Both the position numbers and the translations under genes were made by a program. From Firmicutes bacterium HGW-Firmicutes-4 (lineage in GTDB: Bacteria > Bacillota > Clostridia > Eubacteriales > Eubacteriaceae): DNA of 64,000 bases. How positions within the stretch are numbered: the stretch's first letter is position 1; each line of letters starts with the position of its first letter. The stretch is taken from positions 1-64,000 of the forward strand of contig PGZR01000004.1 of NCBI GenBank assembly GCA_002841405.1, in the 5' to 3' direction. This document shows, one piece after another, positions 27,886 through 36,806 of this stretch. The notes beneath the pieces are model-generated. The model worked only from the letters and a program-made list of their open reading frames with translations. It was not told the origin of the DNA and searched no databases.

Positions 27886-28958
27886 TGAATTTAAATAAAA
27901 TGATGGATCAGGGCATTGCCCAAATTATGACAACCGCCGGCCGATTTTATCTAAACAATGCCAAAGGCCGAGCCTTTTTAATGAGTGTTTTACCGGAGCT
28001 GGCCAAAAGCAGGGCCCGCCGAAAGCAGCAGGAAAAAGCAGGCCTGCACGTACCACCATTTCTGATTGCCAGTATTGCCTCCCAATGTAATCTCCACTGT
28101 GCCGGATGCTATGCCCGGGCTGGCGGAGGCTGCGGCACAATCAGCGGCAAAACGGATATGGATGCCGGTCAATGGGGGAATGTTTTCGGCCAGGCGGAAA
28201 AACTTGGTGTTGCCTTTATTTTGCTGGCCGGCGGGGAGCCCTTTTTACGACGGGACATTCTGGAGCTGGCCGGAGAGTATCCAAATATGATCTTTCCGAT
28301 TTTTACCAATGGCACAATGCTGGATCAGGAGACTATTGAATTGCTGGACAACCATCGCAATCTGATCCCCATTCTCAGTATTGAAGGCAATGCGAAAGAA
28401 ACCGATGCCCGTCGCGGCACGGGTACCCATGAGCAGATTGAAGCCGCCATGGCCGCCTTAAAAAAGCGCAAAATCCTGTTCGGGGCAGCCATTACAGTCA
28501 CCAGAGAAAACATGGCGTTGGTGACCAGAAATGACTTTCTTGAAGCCCTGGAGGATAAAGGTTGTGGTGTGAACCTGTATGTGGAATATGTCCCGGCGGA
28601 ACCAGGAACCGACTATCTGGTGCTTACGCAAAGCGAAATCAAGCAACTTCAGGCGATTTGTCTTGAACTGAGGAAATCCTTTCGGCGCATGGTGATCTTG
28701 TCCTTCCCCGGTGACGAGGAGGAAATGGGCGGATGTCTGGCTTCCGGGCGGGGATTTTTTCATATCAATCCCTATGGTGATGCCGAACCCTGTCCCTTTT
28801 CGCCTCATGCCAAACAGAACCTGACCAGTGATTCGGTGGAAGACGTGCTCCGTTCCCAATATTTTGCTGATCTCCGGGAGCTTGCCGTAACGGCCGGAAA
28901 CCATGGCGGGTGTACCTTATTTGAGGTGAACGATCAGGTTGAAAAATTGTTAGCGTAA
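27885..28958 (+). CDS. Radical SAM protein
   Basis: This 357-residue protein has the radical SAM cluster motif CNLHCAGC (about residue 68), ILLAGGEPFLRRD, a strand near IFTNGTMLD, and a C-terminal segment GYGDAEPCPFSPHAK-like around INPYGDAEPCPF that resembles a short SPASM/Twitch region. It has an N-terminal extension of about 55 residues with basic stretches (SRARRKQQEK). The reaction is unknown; similar stand-alone proteins are found in Clostridia. It is coupled to the TetR gene by one-base overlap, so its product or substrate may be the inducer. Confidence 0.85.
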   Translation: MNLNKMMDQGIAQIMTTAGRFYLNNAKGRAFLMSVLPELAKSRARRKQQEKAGLHVPPFLIASIASQCNLHCAGCYARAGGGCGTISGKTDMDAGQWGNVFGQAEKLGVAFILLAGGEPFLRRDILELAGEYPNMIFPIFTNGTMLDQETIELLDNHRNLIPILSIEGNAKETDARRGTGTHEQIEAAMAALKKRKILFGAAITVTRENMALVTRNDFLEALEDKGCGVNLYVEYVPAEPGTDYLVLTQSEIKQLQAICLELRKSFRRMVILSFPGDEEEMGGCLASGRGFFHINPYGDAEPCPFSPHAKQNLTSDSVEDVLRSQYFADLRELAVTAGNHGGCTLFEVNDQVEKLLA

Positions 28959-29023
28959 GTATAGTTGGAACAGTATTTGTTGCTAAAAAGAAATGGTTCC
29001 GCACCATGGTGAAGGGGATTTTG

Positions 29024-29497
29024 ATGGAAGAAATTTTGCTTAGAAGGTTTGAAGCGGAAAACGTGCCAATATTTAAGGAATGGCTGGAGAAGGAACATAT
29101 CAGTAAATGGTATACTGAACCGGAAGACTGGATAGATGAAGTGACCTTGAGACAAGAGACTTTTTCATGGATCAATCATTTTATTGTATTGATGGAAAAT
29201 CGACGAATAGGATTCTGCCAGTTTTACAAAATTATTGATAGTAATGAACCCTGCTATGCCAATGTTCCTCAAGTAGGGACATATAGCATTGATTATCTGA
29301 TTGGTGAAGAGGAATACTTAGGAAAAGGAAATGGCAAAAAGATTATTCAACTACTTACAGAAATGATCTTTGCCATACCTGATTCAGAGCGTGTTGTTGT
29401 CCAGCCTGAACCTGAAAATAAAGCTTCCTGCAATGCATTATTGGGCAATGGATATGTTTTTGATAGACTTAAGCAAGTTTATGTAAAAGAAAAGTAG
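29024..29497 (+). CDS. GNAT family N-acetyltransferase (AAC(6')-like)
   Basis: This 157-residue protein has a fold start EEILLRRFEAENVPIFKEWLEKEHISKWY like aminoglycoside 6'-N-acetyltransferases. The acetyl-CoA loop is LGKGNGKKIIQLL, and the C-terminal EPENKASCNALLGNGYVF is family-typical. AGGGGAT precedes the ATG at 29024 by five bases; the in-frame ATG at 29006 lacks a site. Whether it acetylates aminoglycosides is unproven; many such homologues act on other amines. It lies 66 bases after the radical SAM gene and 49 bases before the sulfatase-modifying-factor-like gene. Confidence 0.85.
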   Translation: MEEILLRRFEAENVPIFKEWLEKEHISKWYTEPEDWIDEVTLRQETFSWINHFIVLMENRRIGFCQFYKIIDSNEPCYANVPQVGTYSIDYLIGEEEYLGKGNGKKIIQLLTEMIFAIPDSERVVVQPEPENKASCNALLGNGYVFDRLKQVYVKEK

Positions 29498-29546
29498 TTT
29501 TGAAAATACTGTCATATTCAGGCTATGAACCTAATGAGGAGAAACG

Positions 29547-30230
29547 ATGTTCGAGGAACTAAAGAATCACAGTGATGATGGGATGATAAATATAGCAGGT
29601 GGGGAAATTGAATTAAGAGATGATCGAATCAAGAAAAAATGGACTGTTGCAATAAAGCCCTTTCAACTGTCGAAATTTCTGGTGACTCAGGATAGCTATT
29701 TCGCGGTTACGCAAAAATCGCCTTCCGCCTTTAATGGAGCAAGAAATCCAGTTGAAAATATTTCATGGAATGAGGCGGTGGAGTTTTGTAATCGGCTGTC
29801 TCAAAAAGAAGGTTTGCCAGAATACTATATCATAAGCAATGAAGAAAAAAGTATCCGGTGTAATCAGGATGCAGATGGTTACCGGCTTCCAACTGAAGCA
29901 GAATGGCAATATGCCTGCCAGGCAGGAAATAAAGGAGTAAGATATGGCGAGATAGACAAGATTGCCTGGTACAAAGAGAACGCTGAGGGTCGAACACATG
30001 AAGTAGGGAAAATGGAGCCGAATGCCTGGGGGCTGCATGATATGCTGGGGAATGTTTGGGAATGGTGTTGGGATATCTATGATGAAATCGTCTATGGATC
30101 GTATCGGGTTTTTCGGGGTGGGGGCTGGTTTGATCCTGAACGCGGTTGCCTGGCAACAAACCGGCGACGAGGTCACCCAACATTTCAGATTGACGACCTG
30201 GGGTTCCGTCTGGCCAAAAATCAAAAGTAA
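29547..30230 (+). CDS. Formylglycine-generating-enzyme/SUMF1 family protein
   Basis: This 227-residue protein has the FGE-sulfatase fold motifs: FQLSKFLVTQDSYF, NPVENISWNEAVEFCNRLS, YRLPTEAEWQYACQAG, NAWGLHDMLGNVWEWCWD and VFRGGGWFD with the final GFRLAKN. The family includes formylglycine-generating enzymes, EgtB-type and PvdO-type proteins. The Cys pair needed for copper-dependent formylglycine formation is not clearly present (the RVFRGGGW region lacks it), so sulfatase activation is doubtful. No sulfatase gene is nearby. AGGAG precedes the ATG. Confidence 0.85.
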   Translation: MFEELKNHSDDGMINIAGGEIELRDDRIKKKWTVAIKPFQLSKFLVTQDSYFAVTQKSPSAFNGARNPVENISWNEAVEFCNRLSQKEGLPEYYIISNEEKSIRCNQDADGYRLPTEAEWQYACQAGNKGVRYGEIDKIAWYKENAEGRTHEVGKMEPNAWGLHDMLGNVWEWCWDIYDEIVYGSYRVFRGGGWFDPERGCLATNRRRGHPTFQIDDLGFRLAKNQK

Positions 30231-30298
30231 GCACGTTAACAATTCTTTAACATCATAAACATATAATAGTCCTGTACATTCAGATTTAGAAGAAAAAA

Positions 30299-30464
30299 AT
30301 GATTAATGTATTAGTTGTTGAAGATGATGTCAAACTTAATTATATCTTCTGTTCATTTTTAAATGATAAAAGTGAGAAAGAGCATAATATGAAAGAGATA
30401 GTTAGAGCAGAGGGTTCGGTAGGTCAGAAAAAATTCGTTGCGGCAACTGTATTTAAAAGGTGAG
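30299..30464 (+). pseudogene. Fragment of a response-regulator N-terminus
   Basis: An ATG at 30299 opens INVLVVEDDVKLNYIFCSFLND, the first strand and acidic pocket of an OmpR-type receiver domain. After about 23 residues the similarity ends, and a polar tail runs to a TGA at 30462-30464. The phosphoacceptor Asp region and output domain are missing, so it is a truncated gene. Confidence 0.5.
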
Positions 30465-30469
30465 TAGCG

Positions 30470-31011
30470 ATGAGTGAGCAAACGGAAATCGAAAAGGAAT
30501 TGGCTCAACTGCCGATTTTGGAATATGTATTTTTTAAACCCGAGGAGATTGTTTTTCCAAAGAAGTTCGGGATCTCTATCAAGGCAATAGCTGCGGTATG
30601 TATAATAGTACCTGGGCCTGTCCTCCGGCAGTGGGCAGTATCGAGAGCTGTATGAAAAAATGTCAGGCCTACAATAAGGCGATGCTTTTTACCACGGCCA
30701 CTGAGGTAGCCAGCAGCTTTGATATGAAAGGATGGATGCGCGCCCGGGTTGAGCATGAGACATTAACCGATCAGGTAGCAGCTGTTTTTCGCAGCTACGA
30801 TAAGAAGGCCTTGATCCTATCCACCGAAGGATGCACGGTCTGCAAAAAGTGCAGCAACCCTGATGCACCCTGCCGATTCCCAGACCGTATGTATCCGGCC
30901 ATCGAAGGTTATGGCATTATGGTCATGCAGATGGCTCCGGCGTTAAAAATCAGCTACAATAATGGAGCCAATACTGTTACTTATTTCAGTATGGTACTGT
31001 TTAATGAATAA
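30470..31011 (+). pseudogene. DUF2284 metal-binding protein, frameshifted
   Basis: The first frame (SEQTEIEKELAQLPILEYVFFKPEEIVFPK) and a second frame (EVRDLYQGNSCGMYNSTWACPP, onward to GANTVTYFSMVLFNE) together form one DUF2284 protein of about 180 residues. A one-base indel near 30560 separates them. Cys residues in SCGMYNSTWACPPAVG and EGCTVCKKCSNPDAPC match the predicted metal-binding pattern of the family. It is either a recent pseudogene or a sequencing error. A ribosome site AAGGTGAG lies before the ATG. Confidence 0.75.
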
Positions 31012-31020
31012 GCGATACTC

Positions 31021-31189
31021 AATGACAAGCTCATATGATATTATTTACGAAGCGCTGTTGCCCAAACTGGCTGAGTGTAACCTGGCGGAAAGTGCTGTCC
31101 ATTTTAATTTTACACCGAATTGTTCGGTGTTTTTTTGTACCAAAAATCAGGAAGCCGATCACTTTAACACGAACTTAACAAAATATTAA
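31021..31189 (+). pseudogene. Fragment resembling the N-terminus of a DUF3786 protein
   Basis: TSSYDIIYEALLPKLAECNLAESAVHFNFT resembles the first 30 residues of DUF3786 proteins, which often sit beside DUF2284 genes. The sequence then loses similarity and ends at 31189. It lies ten bases after the DUF2284 remnant, so a former two-gene unit has decayed. The assignment rests on a short stretch. Confidence 0.4.
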
Positions 31190-31536
31190 CCTTAAGGAAT
31201 AGTTGCAGCGTATTATATGCTTATCAAAAGAAATCAACAACAAGCATTCATACAAAAAAATAGTTCTTAAGATATGAAGGAGGAGAACTTGATGAATATA
31301 TTTTATAAAATCAGCTTTGGTTTGGGAATGGGGACGATTAATCGAGTGATGGCGGCAAATACGCATTAAGACTATCAGACGTTCAACGGGATTGATTTGA
31401 CCATAATGAAGTACTAACGCTTTTGAAAAAATTGCCGATATTTATAGCAGCAGATTATATTAAAATAATGGTGTTTATTCATTTTTGATGATAAACTGAA
31501 GTGGTTAAAATATCAAAGGATTTATAGGAGAAAAAG
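31190..31536 (+). other. Intergenic region with one possible small gene
   Basis: Apart from the 25-codon frame at 31292, nothing recognisable is seen. ATAGGAG lies about seven bases before the GTG of the next gene. Confidence 0.4.
31292..31369 (+). CDS. Possible 25-residue peptide or truncated gene start
   Basis: AAGGAGGAG lies 7 bases before an ATG that opens MNIFYKISFGLGMGTINRVM and stops after 25 residues. The ribosome site is excellent but the peptide has no family I know. It may be the 5' end of a deleted gene or a small protein. Confidence 0.3.
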   Translation: MNIFYKISFGLGMGTINRVMAANTH

Positions 31537-32898
31537 GTGGATCAGAACAAAAGTCTTTTTAAAAAGAAACTTGCAATTATCATTTCAATAGCGGTAGCCC
31601 TTTTTCTCCTGACGGTTTTTTTGCTGATTATTGGTATGTTTATGAATAACATGAAACAGCAGGAGATGTTAAAAACCACTGATAAATTCATAAATTTTAA
31701 AAGTCAGGTGGAACATTTGGTTTTCACAAATAAAACCCTGGTTCAGGGATTTGAGGCTTATATCTTGATGAATCCAGCGCTGGATGAATCAGATGCCTCT
31801 ATCTATCTAAATAATCTCTTAGCTAAAAATGAGAATCAAATAAGGAACATTGGCGTCTGCCAGGATACAACTATCATCTGGAATTATCCCAAAGAAGGAA
31901 ATGCCACGGCCATCGGAGTTGACCTGGCCAAGGTTGAGAGTCAGAAGGAGCTGGTTCTTAAGGTTAAAAATGAACAAGTACCGATCTTCCAGGGGCCGGT
32001 TGAGTTGGTTCAGGGAGGAATCGGTTTTATTATCCGTCTTCCCATCGTCAGAAAGGATACTGGTTATTGGGGACAGATCAGTATCGTTCTTAAAGGGGAA
32101 AATATTATTGAAGAGATTAATACCTATGCTGAAGCCGCCGGATTAAATGTCGCCATCTTCAATGATCAGAACAAAACGGTTCCTTTTTTTGGTTTCATGA
32201 GTGCAGTTGGTGAATCACCATTAACTTTTGATATTGATCCAGACTTTATTGACTGGAAAGTGGCTGTATCACCCAAAGAAGGGCGTGAAAATAATCAACT
32301 TATTTTTGGGTTTGCCATTTTTTGTGCAGTTCTAATTGCCGCTGGGGCCGGTCTGTTAACGTTCAGAGCCCTAAAAACGAATTATCAACTGCGGATTATG
32401 TCCAGTCATGATCCCCTTACTGGTCTTTATAATCGGCATTATTTAAATGATTATCAGACCATGGTTCTAGCTTCGGCCAAAAGAAATAATCGGCGGGTCG
32501 GGTTGATGAGTATGGACTTGAATCATTTCAAGAATATCAATGACACCTACGGGCACAACGTCGGTGATCTGGTCCTTGCTGAAACGGCCCGGGTTTTAAT
32601 CGAAAGCACCAGAATCGGAGAGGCAGTATTTAGGCTAGGTGGTGACGAGTTTCTGATAATCATGCCGGATATAGAAGACCGAAACGTACTTCAGGACGCT
32701 CGTAAAAGATTAGCGAATCGTTTTAAAAGTGAATTTCATCTGCCCGATTATCCCGCCAAAATTGCAGTGAGTATTGGTACGGCTTTATTTCCGGAAGATG
32801 GTGACAATATTGATGCATTGCTTCAGATTGCCGATGAAGAGATGTACACGGATAAAAAGGAACAGAAAATGAAGCAAGCAGAAAATCTATCGGAGTAG
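31537..32898 (+). CDS. Membrane diguanylate cyclase with CHASE-type sensor domain
   Basis: This 453-residue protein has a membrane helix (about 12-34), an extracellular sensor region of about 220 residues resembling CHASE (IRNIGVCQDTTIIWNYPKEGNATAIGVDL), a second helix (about 258-280) and a GGDEF domain (about 290-448). The signature LGGDEF (about residue 367) is intact, so it should make c-di-GMP. HDPLTGLYNRHYLNDY begins the catalytic domain. The start is GTG after ATAGGAG. It stands alone and has no terminator that I can define. Confidence 0.9.
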   Translation: MDQNKSLFKKKLAIIISIAVALFLLTVFLLIIGMFMNNMKQQEMLKTTDKFINFKSQVEHLVFTNKTLVQGFEAYILMNPALDESDASIYLNNLLAKNENQIRNIGVCQDTTIIWNYPKEGNATAIGVDLAKVESQKELVLKVKNEQVPIFQGPVELVQGGIGFIIRLPIVRKDTGYWGQISIVLKGENIIEEINTYAEAAGLNVAIFNDQNKTVPFFGFMSAVGESPLTFDIDPDFIDWKVAVSPKEGRENNQLIFGFAIFCAVLIAAGAGLLTFRALKTNYQLRIMSSHDPLTGLYNRHYLNDYQTMVLASAKRNNRRVGLMSMDLNHFKNINDTYGHNVGDLVLAETARVLIESTRIGEAVFRLGGDEFLIIMPDIEDRNVLQDARKRLANRFKSEFHLPDYPAKIAVSIGTALFPEDGDNIDALLQIADEEMYTDKKEQKMKQAENLSE

Positions 32899-32988
32899 CC
32901 ATCTGGATGCCTTGTAAACAGGGATGTATTATGATAATATGAATAGCTCGTACCACGGGAAAAACCAATTATGAATGGAGAATAAGAT

Positions 32989-33330
32989 ATGGAACAATTG
33001 CCAAATTGCCCAAAATGCAATTCAGAATATACCTATGAAGATGGAGAAATGCTGATCTGTCCAGAATGCGCCCATGAGTGGACCGTCGACGCAGCAAACG
33101 AGAATGGCGGCGATGAAAAGATCTTCAAAGATTCAAATGGAAATGTTTTAGCAAGTGGAGATACGGTCATCTTAATTAAAGACCTGAAAGTTAAAGGCAG
33201 TTCCCAGGATCTAAAAAAGGGAACCAAAGTAAAAAATATCCGTCTGGTTGATGGCGATCATAATATTGATTGTAAAATTGATGGCTTTGGAGCGATGTCT
33301 TTAAAATCGGAGTTTGTTAAAAAGGCATAA
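32989..33330 (+). CDS. yjdM: PhnA/YjdM family zinc-ribbon protein
   Basis: This 113-residue protein matches YjdM (PhnA): an N-terminal zinc ribbon [26 protein letters not shown] and a C-terminal SH3-like domain with [16 protein letters not shown]. Once called an alkylphosphonate uptake protein, its function is not established; no phosphonate genes are nearby. GGAGAAT precedes the ATG by a few bases. A terminator follows at 33409-33450, so it is monocistronic. Confidence 0.92.
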   Translation: MEQLPNCPKCNSEYTYEDGEMLICPECAHEWTVDAANENGGDEKIFKDSNGNVLASGDTVILIKDLKVKGSSQDLKKGTKVKNIRLVDGDHNIDCKIDGFGAMSLKSEFVKKA

Positions 33331-33408
33331 AAGCCTGAAATCAATAATGGCAGAATGCTGACTGGTTCGCTGAGAACATAGAAAAGTCAATCATAAATAA
33401 ACGAATAA

Positions 33409-33450
33409 CCCACTGATTTTCATAGCAGAAAACCAGTGGGCTGTTTTTTT
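33409..33450 (+). terminator. Rho-independent terminator of yjdM
   Basis: A 13-bp stem (33409-33421 with 33428-33440, one mismatch) is followed by CTG and seven T residues. Confidence 0.85.
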
Positions 33451-33483
33451 AAAATAACGGTCATTAAGAAAACTTAAAAAGTC

Positions 33484-33514
33484 TTGACTTGGATTGCACT
33501 CCAGATGGTAGTAT
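33484..33514 (+). promoter_or_regulatory. MerR-type promoter of the aldo/keto reductase gene
   Basis: TTGACT (33484-33489) and TAGTAT (33509-33514) are separated by 19 bases, the over-long spacing used by MerR-family activators. The spacer has the imperfect dyad TTGGATTGCACTCCA. A close copy occurs at 45914-45944. No MerR gene is in the window. Confidence 0.65.
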
Positions 33515-33603
33515 AGTAATAGTAGATAAATAATCCGTTATTAATTAATTTGACTAAACAGTCGGTCACCGATTGTTTAAATCTAAAATTAGGGAGACTA
33601 AAG

Positions 33604-34755
33604 ATGTTGTATCGAAAATTCGGAAAAACAAACGAAGAGGTTTCGGTGTTAGGGTTTGGTTGCATGCGCCTACCAGTTATCGATGGGGTTCAAAACAATA
33701 TCGATGATGAGAAGGCCAGTGAAATGCTGCGATACGCCATTGATCATGGCGTGAATTATATTGATACGGCCTACCCTTATCATGGTACCGGTTTTGACAA
33801 AGGCGGAGAGAGCGAACTTTTTGTGGCCCGAGCCTTAAAAGGTGGCTATCGCGAAAAAGTTAAAATCGCGACCAAGCTTCCGTCATGGCTGATTCAGTCC
33901 CGGGCGGATATGGAGCGATTATTGGATGAACAGTTGAAACGGCTGGAAACGGATACCATCGATTTTTACCTGCTGCATGGACTTAACAGAGGTTTCTGGG
34001 AAAATCTGAAAAAATTGGGAGCTCTTGAATTTCTGGATCAGGCCATCAAAGACGGTAAAATAAAACATGCCGGTTTTTCGTATCATGATGACTTTGATTT
34101 ATTTGTTGAAATTGTTGATGCGTATGATTGGTCTTTTTGCCAGATTCAATACAATTATCTCGATGAAAACTATCAGGCCGGTAAAAAAGGTCTGGAATAT
34201 GCGGCCAGCAAAGGTTTGGGGATCACGATCATGGAACCGCTCAGAGGCGGTGCGCTGGTCGATAAATTACCCGAGGACGTGTTAGCTGCCTGGGACGAAG
34301 CACCAATCAAAAGAACCCCGGCCCAGTGGGCGCTGCGGTGGGTCATGAATCATCCTGAGGTTTCGGTAGTCCTCAGTGGTATGTCAACGATGGAACAGGT
34401 CGTCGATAATGTCAATACCGCCAAAGAAGGCGCAGTCAATTCATTAACCGAAGAGGAACTGGCGTTAGTTGATTTTGCCAGGAAAACAATAACCGATAAG
34501 ATGAAGGTCAACTGTACAAACTGCCGGTATTGTATGCCGTGTCCATCCGGAGTTGATATCCCCGGACATTTTGCCCTTTATAATAATGCTTTTTTATTCG
34601 ATGCACTACCAAGAGCCAAAGGTCTATATGAGACGATGTTTCCGCAAGATGCCAAAGCTTCTAATTGCGTTGAATGTGGAAAATGCGAAGAACATTGTCC
34701 CCAGAACATCGCTATTATCGAGGAACTGAAAAATGTCAGAGCCGCATTAGAATAA
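33604..34755 (+). CDS. Aldo/keto reductase with C-terminal 4Fe-4S domain
   Basis: This 383-residue protein has an N-terminal aldo/keto reductase barrel (LYRKFGKTNEEVSVLGFGCMRLP; YIDTAYPYHGTG with the catalytic Asp/Tyr; KIATKLP; FYLLHGLN). Its C-terminal ferredoxin-like region has the cysteine runs NCTNCRYCMPCPSGVDIPG and NCVECGKCEEHCPQ, for two 4Fe-4S clusters. Such enzymes of anaerobes reduce carbonyls with NAD(P)H or couple to ferredoxin. AGGGAGAC lies before the ATG at 33604; upstream in-frame ATG codons are in the promoter leader. The MerR-type promoter suggests induction by aldehyde or electrophile stress. Confidence 0.9.
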   Translation: MLYRKFGKTNEEVSVLGFGCMRLPVIDGVQNNIDDEKASEMLRYAIDHGVNYIDTAYPYHGTGFDKGGESELFVARALKGGYREKVKIATKLPSWLIQSRADMERLLDEQLKRLETDTIDFYLLHGLNRGFWENLKKLGALEFLDQAIKDGKIKHAGFSYHDDFDLFVEIVDAYDWSFCQIQYNYLDENYQAGKKGLEYAASKGLGITIMEPLRGGALVDKLPEDVLAAWDEAPIKRTPAQWALRWVMNHPEVSVVLSGMSTMEQVVDNVNTAKEGAVNSLTEEELALVDFARKTITDKMKVNCTNCRYCMPCPSGVDIPGHFALYNNAFLFDALPRAKGLYETMFPQDAKASNCVECGKCEEHCPQNIAIIEELKNVRAALE

Positions 34756-34771
34756 AGCTATGCATAAAATT

Positions 34772-34803
34772 ATCTCCGTACCTTAAATGGTCGGAGATTT
34801 TTT
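34772..34803 (+). terminator. Terminator of the aldo/keto reductase gene; left copy of a 32-bp repeat
   Basis: ATCTCCG and CGGAGAT form the stem around ACCTTAAATGGT, followed by six T residues. The 32 bases recur at 45863-45894 with one mismatch, so the same sequence borders both ends of the two-component/RiPP island. Confidence 0.85.
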
Positions 34804-35087
34804 AAAAAACGAATGATTACTTTAGTACTTGAAGTAGATTCCAAGTACTAAAAATAGGAGAATATCAAAGATTAAATTAGTAAAATCGGAGATTGAAATG
34901 AAAATACAGATTAACAGCACGGGAGTGATTCAATGCTTTTTTTAATGTGCGAAGTTTGAGTTATTAAACAAATTCAATTGGTTCAGTTGAATTCTATATA
35001 AATCCCGGGCTTTTTGTGTTAGGATGAACTTAATAATACAAAATAAGATGATAAGTGATAAGAAAAGTGCATTTTAAAGGAGAAGCT
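34804..35087 (+). promoter_or_regulatory. Leader region of the two-component operon with inverted repeats
   Basis: A perfect 11-bp inverted repeat TTTAGTACTTG / CAAGTACTAAA (34821-34831 with 34842-34852) encloses a MerR-like TTGAAG...TTCCAAG dyad. Further on, a 15-codon frame starts at 34898 (MKIQINSTGVIQ) in a context like the larB start region at 45987 (GAAATGAAAATACAG against GAAATGGAAATACAG). The region looks like a worn copy of the larB upstream region. AAAGGAGAAGCT precedes the kinase ATG. Confidence 0.5.
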
Positions 35088-36806
35088 ATGCAGTATCAGT
35101 ACATTTCATATATATGGCCGTTGATAGCCTCTGCACTTACGACACTGTTTCTTGGGATATACGCATTTGCAAAGAGGCGTAATGCAAAAGGTGCAGTCAG
35201 TTTTATTTTGTGTATGGTAGTTGTTACGTTATGGTCTTCTGCCAACGCACTTGAGATGTCGGCGGTGGATTTTACCACCAAGCTTTTTTGGGCAAATATG
35301 CAATATATTGCCTATTGCTATGCGCCTGTGGTTTTGGTGGCATTATGTATGGAATTGACTGGTTATGATCAATGGATACGCAACAGGAAGATTTTATGGT
35401 TAGTGATTATTCCGACGATTATAATCATTCTTGTATGGACCGATAGTATTCATGGATTGATAAGATACGACCTACATATAAATGACAACGGCTCATTTCC
35501 GGTTCTAGAAAAAAAATATGGATCAGCTTTTTTTGTCCATGCAGGATATTCACAGTTTCTCAATATCTACGCCGGAGTGCTTTTGATAAGGGGCGTTTTT
35601 TTCAAGAATACCGTTTATCGGAAACAAGCATTGTCGGTGCTCATCGGGTTAAGTACGATTGTAATCGTTAACATCATTTATATTACAGGTTTAAGTCCGG
35701 TGAGAGGGATTGATATTACACCACTTGTCTTTGGCCCGGCTGGGTTGATCGTTGCTTGGGGGATATTCCGTTACAAGCTGTTCGATATAGTTCCCGTAGC
35801 CCGCGCGATGGTCATTGAGACAATGGATGAGGGAATCATGGTGTTGGATCTGCAGGATCGGATATTGGATATTAATCCTTCCTTTGAAAAGATATTAGGG
35901 CACACGACTTCAAGAATAATTGCCAGAAGGGTAGAGGAAGTCTGTAGTAAAATTCCAGAACTTGTTAATGCCTGTATGGTCAGTGGTAATTCTCAAAGTG
36001 AGTTTTCAATCTGCACAAATGGATTTGTGCAGATTTTTGAGTTGCGGATTTCCGCTCTTATTGATAGGAAGGGCATCATGATTGGCAGGCTTGCTGTTGT
36101 CAACGACATAACTCAAAAAAAGCAGGAGCAGAAGATATATTTGAAACAGTATTGGGAACTCGTCGTTGCCGAAGAAAGGGAACGACTTGTCCGGGATTTG
36201 CATGACAATTTGGCGCAGGTACTGGGTTTTATTAATCTTCATGCGCAGGCAATCAGGCAGGAGTTAGCGAATGCAGACGTGGAAATTGTTTCGACTAAAC
36301 TTGAAAAGCTTGTCGACGTGACACAGTCTGCGCATAATGAAATAAGGGAATATATTCGGAATGTCAGATGTAAAGAGTCGGTGGAAAAGGGTTTTATCAA
36401 TGAGCTGGAAAGAATCATTTTAAACTTTGAAGAACAGTTTGGAATAAAAGCAAGACTGGATTTACCAGAAGAATTTGTATGGGTAGAGATAAAACCGAAT
36501 GCACGGCTCAATATACTAAATATTATTAAAGAGGCGCTGAGCAATATTGGAAAACACGCAGAAGCAAGCTATATCACAATCGTGGTTTCAGTTACAACTG
36601 AGCACTTGCGTGTGATGGTAAGTGATGATGGAAAGGGTTTTGATGTCAAGCCGAGTATAAACGATGTCAAAAAAAAGTTTGGTCTAAATATTATGCGGGA
36701 GCGTGCAGAGGAAATTGGAGCTTTCATTGAAATAGATTCAGTAATTGGTGAAGGGAGCAAGGTTGTGTTGTGCATGCAATTGGGAGAAGGAGCGATAAAG
36801 GGATGA
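35088..36806 (+). CDS. Sensor histidine kinase, 7TM-type N-terminus, NarL/HisKA_3 class
   Basis: This 572-residue kinase has seven membrane helices in about residues 1-225 (histidine-kinase 7TM region), a PAS domain (about 235-350), a HisKA_3 dimerisation helix with the phosphoacceptor in LVRDLHDNLAQ (about residue 375), and an HATPase domain with LNIIKEALSNIGKHA and SDDGKGFD. The ATG at 35088 follows AAAGGAGAAGC. Its stop overlaps the response regulator start. The 7TM input may sense a peptide or small hydrophobic ligand. Its location next to the RiPP cluster suggests control of the peptide's production; that link is inferred. Confidence 0.9.
   Translation: MQYQYISYIWPLIASALTTLFLGIYAFAKRRNAKGAVSFILCMVVVTLWSSANALEMSAVDFTTKLFWANMQYIAYCYAPVVLVALCMELTGYDQWIRNRKILWLVIIPTIIIILVWTDSIHGLIRYDLHINDNGSFPVLEKKYGSAFFVHAGYSQFLNIYAGVLLIRGVFFKNTVYRKQALSVLIGLSTIVIVNIIYITGLSPVRGIDITPLVFGPAGLIVAWGIFRYKLFDIVPVARAMVIETMDEGIMVLDLQDRILDINPSFEKILGHTTSRIIARRVEEVCSKIPELVNACMVSGNSQSEFSICTNGFVQIFELRISALIDRKGIMIGRLAVVNDITQKKQEQKIYLKQYWELVVAEERERLVRDLHDNLAQVLGFINLHAQAIRQELANADVEIVSTKLEKLVDVTQSAHNEIREYIRNVRCKESVEKGFINELERIILNFEEQFGIKARLDLPEEFVWVEIKPNARLNILNIIKEALSNIGKHAEASYITIVVSVTTEHLRVMVSDDGKGFDVKPSINDVKKKFGLNIMRERAEEIGAFIEIDSVIGEGSKVVLCMQLGEGAIKG

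Noticed and set aside
29547-30230. Sulfatase-activating formylglycine-generating enzyme as a specific call
   Set aside because: The fold motifs fit, but the active-site Cys pair is not evident and no sulfatase gene is near; only the family is claimed.
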